DNA of 64,000 nucleotides from Solimonas_A sp052035235 (GTDB lineage: Bacteria; Pseudomonadota; Gammaproteobacteria; Nevskiales; Nevskiaceae), in NCBI GenBank assembly GCA_052035235.1, contig JBPOHT010000030.1, forward strand, positions 1-64,000. Direction: 5' to 3'. This document shows, piece after piece, positions 1 to 8,334 of this stretch; positions within the stretch are counted from its first letter, which is position 1, and every line of letters begins with the position of its first letter. Made by a program: the position numbers and the translations under genes. Below the pieces are notes generated by a model, which did not search any database, was not told where the DNA came from, and was given only the letters and a program-made list of their open reading frames with translations.

Positions 1-403
1 CAGCGAATGCTTTTGATGTACGGGCCCCTGTTGCACGGATGCCTGCGCGGTGGTCGGGCGCAGGGTCGAGCCGGACAGGATGTCCGGCCGAGGGGCCTCA
101 GGCCATGGATGGCCTGTGGGCCCGACCCGTCGCGACCGACCGCCGCGCAGGTCGCCCCGCTTCAGCGGGGCCGTCCGTGCCCAGGGTGTGTTTCTCTTGG
201 TTACTTCTCTTTGCACAAGCAAAGAGAAGTGACTCGCCCGTAGGCGAAATAAACCAACAGAGAGCCACCACGCCTGACCGGCGTAATCGCCGGCACCCCC
301 AAGCTTCAGCGCGTGCCTCGATACACCGCTTCGCGGCACTCGGCATGAACGGGGCAGGATGACCCCGCTCCTCTCCCATGAAGAGAGAGAAGCGAGAGAA
401 CAG
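1..403. other. intergenic stretch at the left edge
   Basis: I see no convincing gene here. Short reading frames exist on both strands but lack ribosome binding sites and family resemblance. The only clear structure is the hairpin repeat at 200-233. The 3' end of the GMC oxidoreductase gene lies to the right. Confidence 0.5.
200..233. repeat. REP-like hairpin
   Basis: A perfect 12-bp inverted repeat (203-214 against 219-230) with the loop ACAA extends to about 15 bp with one G-T pair. The sequence ACTTCTCTTTGC and its complement resemble REP-type elements seen between genes in Xanthomonadales-like genomes. It could also act as a terminator or transcript stabiliser. No T-run follows. Confidence 0.6.
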
Positions 404-2023
404 CTACGACCGCAGGATCATCTCCGCCGCCTTCTCCGCGATCATCGTCGTCGGCGCGTTGGTGTTGGCGCCGATCAGCGTCGGCATGACGGACGCATCC
501 ACCACACGCAGGCCTTGCACGCCACGCACACGCAGTTGCGGATCCACCACCGCCAGCTCATCCACGCCCATCTTGCAGGTGCCCACCGGGTGATAGGTGG
601 TCTCGGCCGCCTTGCGGACCCAGGCGGCGATGTCGGCGTCGGACTGCACCGCAGGGCCCGGGGCCAGTTCCTCGCCGCGGTGCGGATCGAGCGCGCGCTG
701 CTTCAGCACCTCGCGCGTCAGCTTCACACCGGCCACCAGCTTGTCCACGTCACGCGGCTCGGCGAGATAGTTGGGATCGATGCGTGGCGGGGCCAAGGGA
801 TCGGCGCTGTTCAGGCCCACGCGGCCGCGGGACAGCGGACGCAGGTCATAGAGGTAGGCGATGTAGCCGTAGCGCTGGAACATCGGCGCCAGCTTGAAGC
901 CGTGGGTCACGTTGGGGAACGGCCCGAAGTGCCACTGCAGGTCCGGGATCGGCTCGGCAGGGGACGACTTGAGGAAGCCGCCGGCCTCCGGGCCGTTGCT
1001 GGTCAGCATGCCGCGCTTGCCGAACAGGTACTGGAACAGCGCCTTGACCGAGGCCCACAGCGAGGTCGGGTGGTAGGAGATGCCGGCGCTGCTCGTCGCC
1101 TTGGTCTCCACGATCACCTCCAGGTGATCCTGCAGGTTCTCGCCCACGCCAGGCAGGTCCTGTTTCACGGCGATGCCGTGCTTCTGCAGCTCCGTCTGGG
1201 GACCGATGCCGGAGAGCATCAGCAACTGCGGCGACTGGAAGGCACCGGCGGAGAGGATTACCTCGCGCTGGGCGCGCAGCTCCTCGTCACGACCGCCGCG
1301 GTGCAGCTTCACGCCCACGGCGCGGCCGTTCTCGATCAATACCTGCGTGGCCTGTGCGGCGGTGAGAATGTGAAGGTTGCGGCGGGCGCGGACCTCCGGT
1401 GTCAGGTAGGCGCGCGCGTTGCTGCAGCGCTGGCCGTCCTTCTGGAACACCTTGAACTGTCCCGCGCCGGCCTGCTCGGCGCCGTTGAAGTCCTCGTTGT
1501 GGGCATGGCCGGCCTGCACGGCGGCTTCGACCATCGCGGCGCTCACCGGGTTGGTATAGCGCCGCGCAGTGACGTTCAACGGGCCGCCCTGGCCGTGGAA
1601 GGGACGGTCACGCTCGGCCAGCGGCGCCTCGTAGTTCTCGGACTTGCGGAAGTACGGCAGCACCTCGTCGTAGGACCAGCCCTTGCAGCCCAGCTCGGCC
1701 CAGTGGTCGTAGTCCCAGCGGTGGCCGCGGGTGCAGACGGTGGCGTTGATGCTGCTGCAGCCGCCCAACACCTTGCCGCGTGGCTGGTAGGTGCGGCGCC
1801 CGCCGAGCTGCGACTGCGGCTCGCTCCAGAACTTCCAGTTGGCGAACCAGCCGCGCACCAGGGGCACCACGCCCAGCGGCATGTGGATCAGCGGGTTGCG
1901 GTCGTCCGGGCCGGCCTCCAGCAGGCAGACCTGGTAACGGCCGTCGGCGGACAGGCGGTTGGCCAGCACGCAGCCGGCGGAACCACCGCCGACGACGATG
2001 TAGTCGAAGCTGTTCTGGGTCAC
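404..2023 (-). CDS. GMC family FAD-dependent oxidoreductase (choline/alcohol dehydrogenase type)
   Basis: This 539-residue flavoenzyme oxidises an alcohol group using FAD. The N-terminus carries the dinucleotide motif VVGGGSAGCVLANRL (about residues 10-24). GMC signature 1 follows (GKVLGGCSSINA), then signature 2 (GAFQSPQLLMLSGIGP). The catalytic His is about residue 478 (TYHPVGTCKMG) and the partner Asn is near 520 (GANTNAPTTM), as in choline dehydrogenases. I chose the GTG start at 2023 because AGGAG lies just upstream and the Rossmann motif then begins at the usual position; a longer reading frame upstream has no family similarity. It is divergent from an AraC regulator that may control it. 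The substrate is unknown; no betaine genes are adjacent. Confidence 0.93.
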   Translation of the reverse strand: MTQNSFDYIVVGGGSAGCVLANRLSADGRYQVCLLEAGPDDRNPLIHMPLGVVPLVRGWFANWKFWSEPQSQLGGRRTYQPRGKVLGGCSSINATVCTRGHRWDYDHWAELGCKGWSYDEVLPYFRKSENYEAPLAERDRPFHGQGGPLNVTARRYTNPVSAAMVEAAVQAGHAHNEDFNGAEQAGAGQFKVFQKDGQRCSNARAYLTPEVRARRNLHILTAAQATQVLIENGRAVGVKLHRGGRDEELRAQREVILSAGAFQSPQLLMLSGIGPQTELQKHGIAVKQDLPGVGENLQDHLEVIVETKATSSAGISYHPTSLWASVKALFQYLFGKRGMLTSNGPEAGGFLKSSPAEPIPDLQWHFGPFPNVTHGFKLAPMFQRYGYIAYLYDLRPLSRGRVGLNSADPLAPPRIDPNYLAEPRDVDKLVAGVKLTREVLKQRALDPHRGEELAPGPAVQSDADIAAWVRKAAETTYHPVGTCKMGVDELAVVDPQLRVRGVQGLRVVDASVMPTLIGANTNAPTTMIAEKAAEMILRS

Positions 2024-2157
2024 GCAGGGTCTCCTCGTACGCGGTCTTGAGGCCGCGTTGGTTGATTCGTCCATCATGGGCTGCCGTTCGTCCCCTGTGG
2101 ATGACTCCAAGGGACAAGGCATTGATAATTGTGGCCAGGCCCTTCCCCCACGCCCGC

Positions 2158-3192
2158 ATGGTCCCCGAGGACGCAAACCGCAGCGCCATCAGTGCCAACC
2201 TGCTGACCCAGCTCGCGGTCTCACGCGGGATGGACGCGGCCGACTGCCTGCAGGGCACCGGGATCGACGCCGAGGCGCTGGCTGACCCACAGAGCGAGAT
2301 CACCGCCGGGCAGGAGCTGCGCCTGGTGCGCAATATCGTGCGCCAGCTCCCCCACCTGCCCGACCTGGGCCTGGATGCGGGCCTGCGCTATCACCTGGCG
2401 GTCTACGGCATCTGGGGTTTTGCGCTGGTCAGCAGCCCCAACTTCCGCAGCGCGGCGGATATAGCCACCCGCTACCTGGACCTGTCTTACGCCTTCGTGC
2501 GCTTCCGCATGGAGCCGCGCGGCCGCGACATCGCCGTGGTGCTGGACGACAGCGGCATACCGGAAGACCTGCGGCAGTTCCTGCTGGACCGGGACTTCGC
2601 CGCGCTGACCAACGCCGTGCGCGAGATCCGCCCCGGCGGCATCCCGCCCTCGCGCGTGCAGCTGCGCGGGCCGCGCCCGGCGCATGCCGCGCGCTACGCC
2701 GAGCTCTGCGGCCTGGAGCCGCAGTTCGACTCCCCGGAGAACTCGGTGCTGTATTCCGCCACCGTGCTCGACGCGCCGCTGCCGCAGGGCGACAGCCAGC
2801 TCGCGCGGCTGTGCCTGGAGCAGTGCCGCCAGTTGCTGGCGCAGCGCCAGTCACGCGCCGGCGTCGCCGGAAAGGTGCGCGACCTGCTGCTGCGCGCGCC
2901 CGGCGAGATGCCGGACATCCAGCGCATCGCCGACGGCCTGCACCTGTCACCGCGCAGCATGCGGCGGCGGCTGGAGGAAGAAGGCACCTCGTTCCGCGCG
3001 CTGCTCGACGAGGTGCGCCAGACGCTGGCCGAGGAGATGCTCAGCACCGGCCGCATCAAGCTCAGCGAGATTGCGCTGCGCCTGGGCTACTCGGAGCCGG
3101 CCAGCTTCATCCACGCCTTCAAGCGCTGGAAGGGCATTTCGCCCTCCGCCTTCCGCGAGCAGCAGACCGGCCAGGCCGGCGACCAGGGCTGA
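2158..3192 (+). CDS. AraC family transcriptional regulator (arabinose-binding-like N-terminus)
   Basis: A 344-residue DNA-binding regulator. The first 230 or so residues match the sensor domain common to OruR/ArgR-type AraC proteins in lipid and amino-acid catabolism. The last 90 hold the double helix-turn-helix, with PDIQRIADGLHLSPRSMRRR and the closing motif LGYSEPASFIHAFKRWKGIS. It is divergent from the GMC oxidoreductase gene across a 134-bp gap, the usual arrangement for a regulator and its target. The start is uncertain: ATG 2158 gives the usual length but lacks a clear ribosome binding site, and an in-frame ATG at 2101 is possible. Its stop directly abuts the convergent crotonase stop. 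Confidence 0.88.
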   Translation: MVPEDANRSAISANLLTQLAVSRGMDAADCLQGTGIDAEALADPQSEITAGQELRLVRNIVRQLPHLPDLGLDAGLRYHLAVYGIWGFALVSSPNFRSAADIATRYLDLSYAFVRFRMEPRGRDIAVVLDDSGIPEDLRQFLLDRDFAALTNAVREIRPGGIPPSRVQLRGPRPAHAARYAELCGLEPQFDSPENSVLYSATVLDAPLPQGDSQLARLCLEQCRQLLAQRQSRAGVAGKVRDLLLRAPGEMPDIQRIADGLHLSPRSMRRRLEEEGTSFRALLDEVRQTLAEEMLSTGRIKLSEIALRLGYSEPASFIHAFKRWKGISPSAFREQQTGQAGDQG

Positions 3193-3996
3193 TCAGTAGT
3201 CGCGCTCGCGCGGCTTGAACTCCGCCGGCTGCTTGGCCATGCCGGCCTTCACCGCGATGCGCTGGTTCTTGCTGCGGAACATCTGCAGCTGGAACTTGCG
3301 CTCCAGCTTCAGCGCCTTGTTCTCGCTGCATAGCCAGTTGGCGTTGAGCAGCTGCTTGCCGGCCGCCACCGCGTCGGGCGACTTGGCGGCAATCTCGCGG
3401 GCCAGCGCCAGGGCGTCCGCCTGCGGGTCCGCCGACAGACGTGTCACCAAGCCGAGTTCCTTGGCCTCCGTGCCGGAAACGACACGGCCCGTCAGTGTCA
3501 GATCCTTGGCCACGTCGATCGGCATCAGCTCGCGCAGCAGCACGGTGCCGGACATATCGGGGATCAGGCCCCACTTCACTTCCATCACCGACAGCTTGGA
3601 TTCCGCCGTGGCCAGGCGGATATCCGCCCCCAGCGCGATCTGCAGCCCTCCGCCGAAGCAGTTGCCGTGGATGGCGCCGATCACCGGCACCTGCAACTCA
3701 CGCCAGCACAGGCTGACGTCCTGGAAGATGTTGCGCTTCTTGATCCCGAAAGTCGCGAAGTGCTTGAAGAACTTGGGCAAGCTGGCAAAAGCGCTGGCCA
3801 CGTCCAGGCCCGAGCAGAACGAAGGACCGTTGCCCTGCAGCACCACCGCCCGCACCGAACGGTCCGCCTTGATCACCTTGGCCGTATCCACCAGAGCCTG
3901 GATCAGGGGGATATCGAGGGCGTTGTGCTTCTCGGGGCGGTTGAGGCCGACGATGGCGATGCCATCGGCGATCTCGAGAGTGACGCGGTCGGTCAT
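3193..3996 (-). CDS. crotonase family enoyl-CoA hydratase/isomerase
   Basis: A 267-residue crotonase fold enzyme acting on acyl-CoA thioesters. The two oxyanion-hole segments are visible (GPSFCSGLDV and GNCFGGGLQIALGADIRLA). They are followed by MEVKWGLIPDMSGTVLLREL, where the acidic residue after IP lies in the usual active-site loop. I chose the ATG at 3996 (MTDRVTLEI), which gives the standard length. The reading frame continues upstream without family resemblance. It may be hydratase or isomerase; sequence alone does not decide. It is convergent with the AraC gene, and its neighbours suggest fatty-acid or steroid catabolism. Confidence 0.9.
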   Translation of the reverse strand: MTDRVTLEIADGIAIVGLNRPEKHNALDIPLIQALVDTAKVIKADRSVRAVVLQGNGPSFCSGLDVASAFASLPKFFKHFATFGIKKRNIFQDVSLCWRELQVPVIGAIHGNCFGGGLQIALGADIRLATAESKLSVMEVKWGLIPDMSGTVLLRELMPIDVAKDLTLTGRVVSGTEAKELGLVTRLSADPQADALALAREIAAKSPDAVAAGKQLLNANWLCSENKALKLERKFQLQMFRSKNQRIAVKAGMAKQPAEFKPRERDY

Positions 3997-4278
3997 GGGG
4001 ATGTCCAGAGGATATAGGGCTATGGCGGGCATGCTGCCGCCTTGGGCGGAAAAAGGGAATCGCCCGTGGGACAGTACCGGCAGGCAGGCTCGCATCGGCT
4101 CTTGAAAAACGAAAGTCCGGCGGGGGCGGTTCAGGTGCTCCAATCGCCTTGGGGGCAGCCACGAACTACACGCTGAGTGAAGTCACGAGCTCCCCTGAGT
4201 TACTCAGACCGTAAGTTCGCTCCGATCAGTACTGACCTTCCAAGGCATATGGCCTCATCAAAAGCTCACGAGGGCAGA

Positions 4279-4740
4279 TCAATCGAACCAATTGAATGCG
4301 ATTTCGCCATTAGTTTCGGCCTTCCAGTATTTTATCTGTTCGATCTCCGCGGCTCCAAGCAGAGTCAGTGCCTCCATAGTGGGCCTGGCCATCAACTCTG
4401 CCCTCGCCAGAACCTCATAGCCTTGCTGAGAGAAATATGGCTCCAATTCGGGGCAATCAATAAACACTATAAAGCAACCCCTTATGGGTGCAGAAAATGC
4501 TATCAGCCTGTGGATTGTGTGGCCCAGTATTTCGAACGCATCACTGCCTATCGTTACAACGGCGCGATAGAAATTCGGAGCAACAGCAGGGGCAATAATT
4601 TCCACCACCTTTCCGTTGGCCTGTTGCATGGCATTAAAGCAGGCACGCTTGAAGTCTGCTTCTTCCACCGGAGGAAAAGAGTTCTGATCGCGCGGCATTT
4701 TGCGGGGATCAATGAAGCCAGTTATTCCATGTTTCAGCAT
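4279..4740 (-). CDS. hypothetical protein, orphan with immunity-like character
   Basis: A 153-residue soluble protein that I do not recognise. It starts MLKHGITGFIDPR and has a good ribosome binding site (AGGAAG, 7 bases upstream). It ends with ...GEIAFNWFD and mixes helical and strand-like stretches without a signal peptide. Base composition is clearly more AT-rich than the flanking genes, suggesting recent acquisition. A plus-strand frame across the same DNA (4177-4896) is open but has no ribosome binding site, so I prefer the minus strand. Size and isolated position resemble orphan immunity proteins, which is inference only. Confidence 0.6.
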   Translation of the reverse strand: MLKHGITGFIDPRKMPRDQNSFPPVEEADFKRACFNAMQQANGKVVEIIAPAVAPNFYRAVVTIGSDAFEILGHTIHRLIAFSAPIRGCFIVFIDCPELEPYFSQQGYEVLARAELMARPTMEALTLLGAAEIEQIKYWKAETNGEIAFNWFD

Positions 4741-4990
4741 TGGCTTTTCTTCCTAATATGCGCAGCAGAACGGGCATTGATCCGCCAGTCGCAGAACGCG
4801 GGCCGATGCCCTGCTGCCAAGGCCACATCGCCGCTTAGCGGATCGCACCGGCCAGTAGTGCTTTTCCGTAGTTCGCATCCTTCGGACCTCACTTAGAGTA
4901 CCGGCCATGGCAGGCCTCCGCTGCACCAGGCCTTCTGTGCTTGCATTAAAAAAGCCGCCCCATGAGTGACTTCAATCCAAGAGCAACACC

Positions 4991-5473
4991 GTGACCAAGC
5001 CTCCTCGAAAAATGGCTATTTTCGCCTGCACCCTTATGGTAGTCGCTGCAGTCGGCTGTTCCGACAAGTCCAAAGCTGTCGATGGCAGGGAGTTGACACC
5101 AGCCGCCCTGGAAAAGGCCATGACCCTGAAGGCCAAGGACATCAACGATTCTGCGCCATATCTGATGGGGGAATTGCGTGTTGAGCGTGCCGAGACCGGG
5201 CCAGGTCCACAGTTGACGGTCTTTTACACTGTCACGAGCTTCCCTGATGCCATCGTCGGCAAGAGCTTTTCCAGCGACCATGAGCATGGGAATAAATTCA
5301 TGATGTGTCGCGCAGAAGCCACGAAGCTCCATGCTGGAGCAATTTACAAATTGGTTTATGCAGCGAAGAATTCGGATCCGCTTGGGACCTTTACTGTTGC
5401 CTGGAAGGACTGCGTTGCACTGGGCCTGGAAAAATCGTTGGGCCAGGAAAGCCCTTTCGGAATGTTCTACTAA
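4991..5473 (+). CDS. putative lipoprotein
   Basis: A 160-residue protein beginning at GTG 4991 with a basic N-terminus and a hydrophobic segment ending in VVAAVGC. This is a plausible lipobox with Cys at about 23, so it is predicted to be membrane-anchored and facing the periplasm. The mature part has two further cysteines (MMCRAE and KDCVAL) that could form a disulfide. No known domain is recognised. The opposite strand is also open across this region (4946-5590) but has no sensible start or composition. The ribosome binding site is weak, so the start is provisional. Confidence 0.65.
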   Translation: MTKPPRKMAIFACTLMVVAAVGCSDKSKAVDGRELTPAALEKAMTLKAKDINDSAPYLMGELRVERAETGPGPQLTVFYTVTSFPDAIVGKSFSSDHEHGNKFMMCRAEATKLHAGAIYKLVYAAKNSDPLGTFTVAWKDCVALGLEKSLGQESPFGMFY

Positions 5474-5529
5474 TCTTAGCTCATCAGAATGGGCCATCGA
5501 CCTTCCGGCCGCAGGGGGACAATGACCTT

Positions 5530-5871
5530 CTACGAGCCTTTTCCGAACTCCTCGCCGTTTAGAAATCTCAAGGCGATCTGCCTCCCGCAAATTTGGTAAA
5601 GCGCATACGCTGGAGTGTCACCTTCAACATATGCGATCTCCTCAATGCTCAGTTGAGCACCAACCTCATCGATGGCCTCAAGCACGCCTGCCTTAACTAC
5701 CTCCGCAAGGCGTGCTTCATCTATAGCTTCATGGCAGCACCCGCTTATCGCCGGAAGCCTGACCACCTGAGGCTCTTGTGATGTGCCGAAGCGAAGTCCC
5801 AGCCAGATATGTTTGGGGCCTGTGATGTACAAACCGCAGTATCGGCCTTCGTAGTAGGTGAACTGTGGCAT
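5530..5871 (-). CDS. hypothetical protein, immunity-like small orphan
   Basis: A 113-residue soluble protein (MPQFTYYEGRYCGLYITG...) with a good ribosome binding site (GGAGAG just upstream of ATG 5871). The N-terminal half is rich in beta-forming aromatic residues. The middle carries an acidic helix (DEARLAEVVKAGVLEAIDE). I do not recognise a family. It lies in the same AT-richer islet as the other small orphans and resembles small immunity proteins in size and composition. The reading frame extends upstream to 6072 but without a better start. Confidence 0.6.
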   Translation of the reverse strand: MPQFTYYEGRYCGLYITGPKHIWLGLRFGTSQEPQVVRLPAISGCCHEAIDEARLAEVVKAGVLEAIDEVGAQLSIEEIAYVEGDTPAYALYQICGRQIALRFLNGEEFGKGS

Positions 5872-6062
5872 GGCTCTCCACGACCAATGTCTGACCAAGC
5901 CGCGCCAAGCGGCGTTGGCTTGAATAATTTTTGGAGCCCGTGCTGGAGCGTACCGCATGTCACGGAAGTCAGGACAACGTCCGTCCTGCATATGTCGCGC
6001 GGCGTATGAGGGGAATACTGCAGCGATGGCAAGGCGGGCTGCAGCGAGCACGGCAGAATACT

Positions 6063-6104
6063 CCCCCCTCACCCCCGCCCTCTCCCCGCAGGCGGGGAGA
6101 GGGA
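6063..6104. repeat. CCCTCTCC/GGAGAGGG intergenic repeat, copy 1
   Basis: A run of CCCCCTCACCCCC is followed by the hairpin CCCTCTCCCCGC / GCGGGGAGAGGG. It lies between the 3' end of the LuxR-type regulator and the orphan islet and could act as a terminator. The same motif recurs at 21565-21600, 23788-23812, 24783-24936, 25723-25821 and 29733-29758. Confidence 0.75.
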
Positions 6105-6112
6105 GTCAAAAA

Positions 6113-6751
6113 CTATAGCGTGCCGCTATCCATGCCCAAGCGAATGGCATAACGCATCAGCGCATTGGTGCCGTACAGCCCCAGCGACTGCATCATGCGC
6201 GCGCGATGCGTTTCCACGGTCTTGATGCTGACGCCCATCAGGGAGGCGATCTCCTTGGTGGAGCGGCCGCGGGCGATGAGCTGGAGCACCTGCTTCTGGC
6301 GCGGGGTCAGGGCCACGTGGTCTTCGGCACGCTGGGAGGCGTTGCGGCGCTCGAAGGCGAGATGGGCGATGCCGGGGCTCAGGTAGACCTGGCCCTTCTG
6401 CACGGCCTGCAGGGCCAGCTGCAGTTCCTTGGGCTCGGCGTTCTTGCCGAGGAAGCCGGCGGCGCCGAGCTTGAGGGCGGTGCGGACAGAGTGACTGTCC
6501 AACTGGGCGGAGATCATCAGCACGGCGATCTCGGGATAGTGGCGGCGTAGCTGCGACAGCAGCTCCAGGCCACTCATGCGGCCCAGGGCCAGCTCGCTGA
6601 CGATCATGTCGGGGCGCAGGCGGGCGGCCAGCTCCAGCAACTGCTGGCCGTCGTCGGCCTCGCCGACGATTTCGGCGCCCGCGTGCAACTCCAGCAGGCG
6701 AGCCAGCCCTGCGCGGACCAGCGTCTGCGGTTCTGCGAGTATCAGCCGCAT
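6113..6751 (-). CDS. LuxR/NarL-type response regulator with degenerate receiver
   Basis: A 212-residue protein with an N-terminal receiver (1-120) and a C-terminal LuxR helix-turn-helix (about 145-205: LTPRQKQVLQLIARGRSTKE then VSIKTVETHRARMM). The receiver lacks key residues. The acidic pair near the N-terminus is AEPQ, so only Glu7 remains. The phosphoacceptor Asp is replaced by Glu53 in PDMIVSELALGRMSG, while the Ser and Lys switch residues are kept (MISA, LGKN). Such a receiver probably cannot be phosphorylated normally and may be permanently active or controlled by binding. It is the last gene of the fliS-tPilZ group, which suggests a role in flagellar or c-di-GMP output. No kinase is adjacent. 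Confidence 0.9.
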   Translation of the reverse strand: MRLILAEPQTLVRAGLARLLELHAGAEIVGEADDGQQLLELAARLRPDMIVSELALGRMSGLELLSQLRRHYPEIAVLMISAQLDSHSVRTALKLGAAGFLGKNAEPKELQLALQAVQKGQVYLSPGIAHLAFERRNASQRAEDHVALTPRQKQVLQLIARGRSTKEIASLMGVSIKTVETHRARMMQSLGLYGTNALMRYAIRLGMDSGTL

Positions 6752-6805
6752 TCCGGGTCTCCTCCAGTGAATCTGGGCCAGATACTACCCCCGTCGGGGG
6801 GCGCC

Positions 6806-7354
6806 CTACGCGTTCCGGGCGGCAGGCGGTCGGGAGACGGCGACTGAGCGGCGGTGGTGGAGGAAGACGTGCTTCTCCAGGGCGGCCTCCAGGGCCTCCC
6901 CCAGGGGCTCGAAGCGTGCCTCGCCCTGGGCACCGGCGTTGACGGCGTGGGCGGGCCAGGTGAAGGCCTCCGGCATGCAGGGGTGCAGCATCACCGACAG
7001 CAGGCCGTAGCCCTCCAGGGCGCTGCCACCCTCCCAGCCGAGGCCGGCGGAGGTCAGGCGCACCGGGCGCGGCGGGGCGGAGGGGTCCATGCGGCGCAGG
7101 AACTGGCCGAACAGCACCAGCAGCATGTCCAGCTTCTGGTGGATGCGGTCCAGCTCCTGCTCCACGCGCTCGTCGCTCTCGCCGCGGGAGGAGTGGCGCT
7201 CTTCCAGGGCGGAGACCACGGCCAGCACGCGCAGGTTGTTCTCCTGCAGTTGCTGCAGCTGCTCGGGCGACGGCGGGGTGGCCAGCGGCACCCAGCCCAG
7301 CGGCAGGGTGTCGCGGTAGCCCAGTTGCTGGTCCAGGGAGGTGGGGTTGCTCAT
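6806..7354 (-). CDS. atypical (tetrameric-type) PilZ domain protein
   Basis: A 182-residue protein. An N-terminal helical segment (about 30-90: EQLQQLQENNLRVLAVVSAL... then EQELDRIHQKLDMLLVLFGQ) precedes a beta domain with the degenerate PilZ motif RLTSAGLGWEGG. This layout matches the tPilZ proteins of Xanthomonas, encoded beside fliS, in which a long helix drives oligomerisation. The canonical RxxxR and DxSxxG c-di-GMP residues are poorly kept, so nucleotide binding is uncertain. It lies 64 bp downstream of fliS and 54 bp upstream of the LuxR-type gene, probably in one transcript. Family assignment is by layout and position. Confidence 0.75.
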   Translation of the reverse strand: MSNPTSLDQQLGYRDTLPLGWVPLATPPSPEQLQQLQENNLRVLAVVSALEERHSSRGESDERVEQELDRIHQKLDMLLVLFGQFLRRMDPSAPPRPVRLTSAGLGWEGGSALEGYGLLSVMLHPCMPEAFTWPAHAVNAGAQGEARFEPLGEALEAALEKHVFLHHRRSVAVSRPPAARNA

Positions 7355-7418
7355 GTGCGGAACTCTGGCGGTATCACCGGACCCTGCAGTCCCTGTGCCA
7401 GACGGGCCAGCACGCCGC

Positions 7419-7829
7419 TCAGCGCACCGGGCGCGGGCCCGGGCGGCCGATGTCGTCCCAGGCAGCCTTGAGGGTGCGCAGCAGGCCGGCCACTTCGTCG
7501 ACGCCGGCGGCGTCGTTGTCGAGGTTGGCGCGCAGCAGGCGGCGGCCCATGTAGTCGTAGAGGGCGTCGAGGTTGCGGGCGATCTCGCCGCCGGCCTGGT
7601 GGTCCAGGCACAGGCGCAGGTGCTCGATGATGCCGCTGGCGGAGGCGATCAGCGGGGCCTTGCGCGCCAGGTCGCCGCCGAGGATGCAGCCGCGCGCGGT
7701 GTTGAGTCGCTCCAGCGCGCCCGACAGCAGCATCGCGATCAACTGCTGCGGCGGAATGTCGGCGCTGGCGGCGTCGATCACCGCGGTGTTCTGGTACTGC
7801 CGGAGAGCGCCGGATTGCAGGGCGGGCAT
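7419..7829 (-). CDS. fliS: flagellar export chaperone FliS
   Basis: A 136-residue helical chaperone that holds unpolymerised flagellin in the cytoplasm and delivers it to the flagellar export gate. The N-terminal LRQYQNTAV motif and the following IPPQQLIAMLLSGALERL segment are typical of FliS, as is the C-terminal DEVAGLLRTLKAAWDDI. ATG 7829 follows CAGGAGTTTCTCCC, and a longer upstream frame is not needed. A FliA-type promoter lies at 7859-7885, so fliS starts its own transcript. It is separated from fliD by the oppositely oriented gdx gene, which is unusual. Confidence 0.92.
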   Translation of the reverse strand: MPALQSGALRQYQNTAVIDAASADIPPQQLIAMLLSGALERLNTARGCILGGDLARKAPLIASASGIIEHLRLCLDHQAGGEIARNLDALYDYMGRRLLRANLDNDAAGVDEVAGLLRTLKAAWDDIGRPGPRPVR

Positions 7830-7858
7830 GGGAGAAACTCCTGTTGTCGTCCAGACCC

Positions 7859-7885
7859 TTATCGGCCGCAATGGCTTAGACTTGA
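7859..7885 (-). promoter_or_regulatory. FliA (sigma-28) promoter of fliS
   Basis: On the minus strand TCAA, 15 bases, then GCCGATAA. This matches the sigma-28 consensus TAAA-N15-GCCGATAA almost fully. It lies about 30 bases upstream of the fliS start codon. Confidence 0.85.
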
Positions 7886-7940
7886 GCCTCTGGAACGCGG
7901 GGGAACTCCCCCACTGACGGCCGGTCCAAGCGACCGATCA

Positions 7941-7993
7941 CCGACGCGGGGACGACCCCGTCGATTCGTCGGAATACCCCGGGGACGACCCCG
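7941..7993 (+). ncRNA. guanidine-II (mini-ykkC) riboswitch upstream of gdx
   Basis: Two hairpins each have a CGGGG/CCCCG stem capped by the loop ACGA (7947-7960 and 7980-7993). They are separated by a 19-base linker, and the Shine-Dalgarno GGAG (8001-8004) lies just downstream. Paired ACGR-loop stems before a sugE/gdx gene are the hallmark of the guanidine-II class. In that class guanidinium binding joins the two loops and frees the ribosome binding site. The segment CCGACG (7941-7946) can also pair with CGTCGG (7967-7972) around the first hairpin. Confidence 0.9.
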
Positions 7994-8012
7994 CTGTTGC
8001 GGAGCGTTCATC

Positions 8013-8327
8013 ATGTCCTGGCTACTGCTGGTGCTGGCCGGCCTGTTCGAGATCGGCTGGGCTATCGGCCTGAAGTACACCGAGGGTTTCACCCGTCCCC
8101 TTCCAACCGTGCTCACCGTGGGCGCCATGGCGATCAGCCTGGGCCTGCTGGGCCTGGCCATGCGCACGCTGCCGGTAGGCACAGCCTATGCGGTCTGGGT
8201 GGGGATCGGCGCCGCCGGTACGGTGATCCTGGGAATCGTGCTGCTGAACGAGCCGGCCAATGTGACGCGGCTGGTCAGCGTGGCGCTGATCCTGGCGGGC
8301 GTGATCGGGTTGAAGCTGGCTCATTGA
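8013..8327 (+). CDS. gdx: SMR family guanidinium exporter Gdx (SugE)
   Basis: A 104-residue inner-membrane protein with four hydrophobic helices that exchanges guanidinium for protons as an antiparallel dimer. The central carboxylate is Glu13 in GLFEIGWAIGLKYTEGF, the Gdx signature. PVGTAYAVWVGIGAAGT follows, nearly as in E. coli SugE. ATG 8013 has GGAG 8 bases upstream. It is preceded by a guanidine-II riboswitch, which fixes the substrate assignment better than sequence alone. It lies on the strand opposite to, and between, fliS and fliD, so it has probably been inserted into an older flagellar cluster. Confidence 0.95.
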   Translation: MSWLLLVLAGLFEIGWAIGLKYTEGFTRPLPTVLTVGAMAISLGLLGLAMRTLPVGTAYAVWVGIGAAGTVILGIVLLNEPANVTRLVSVALILAGVIGLKLAH

Positions 8328-8334
8328 AGATTCC

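Noticed and set aside
359..2050. Long plus-strand frame (563 codons) opposite the GMC oxidoreductase
   Set aside because: It is antisense to a clear family member, has His/Arg/Ala-rich composition and lacks a ribosome binding site. In GC-rich DNA such frames are common shadows.
4177..4896. Plus-strand frame of 239 codons over the orphan islet
   Set aside because: Open, but without a ribosome binding site, and opposite to a gene that has one. Kept only as an alternative.
4946..5590. Minus-strand frame of 214 codons opposite the lipoprotein
   Set aside because: The plus-strand product has a lipobox and better composition, and the minus frame has no start signal.
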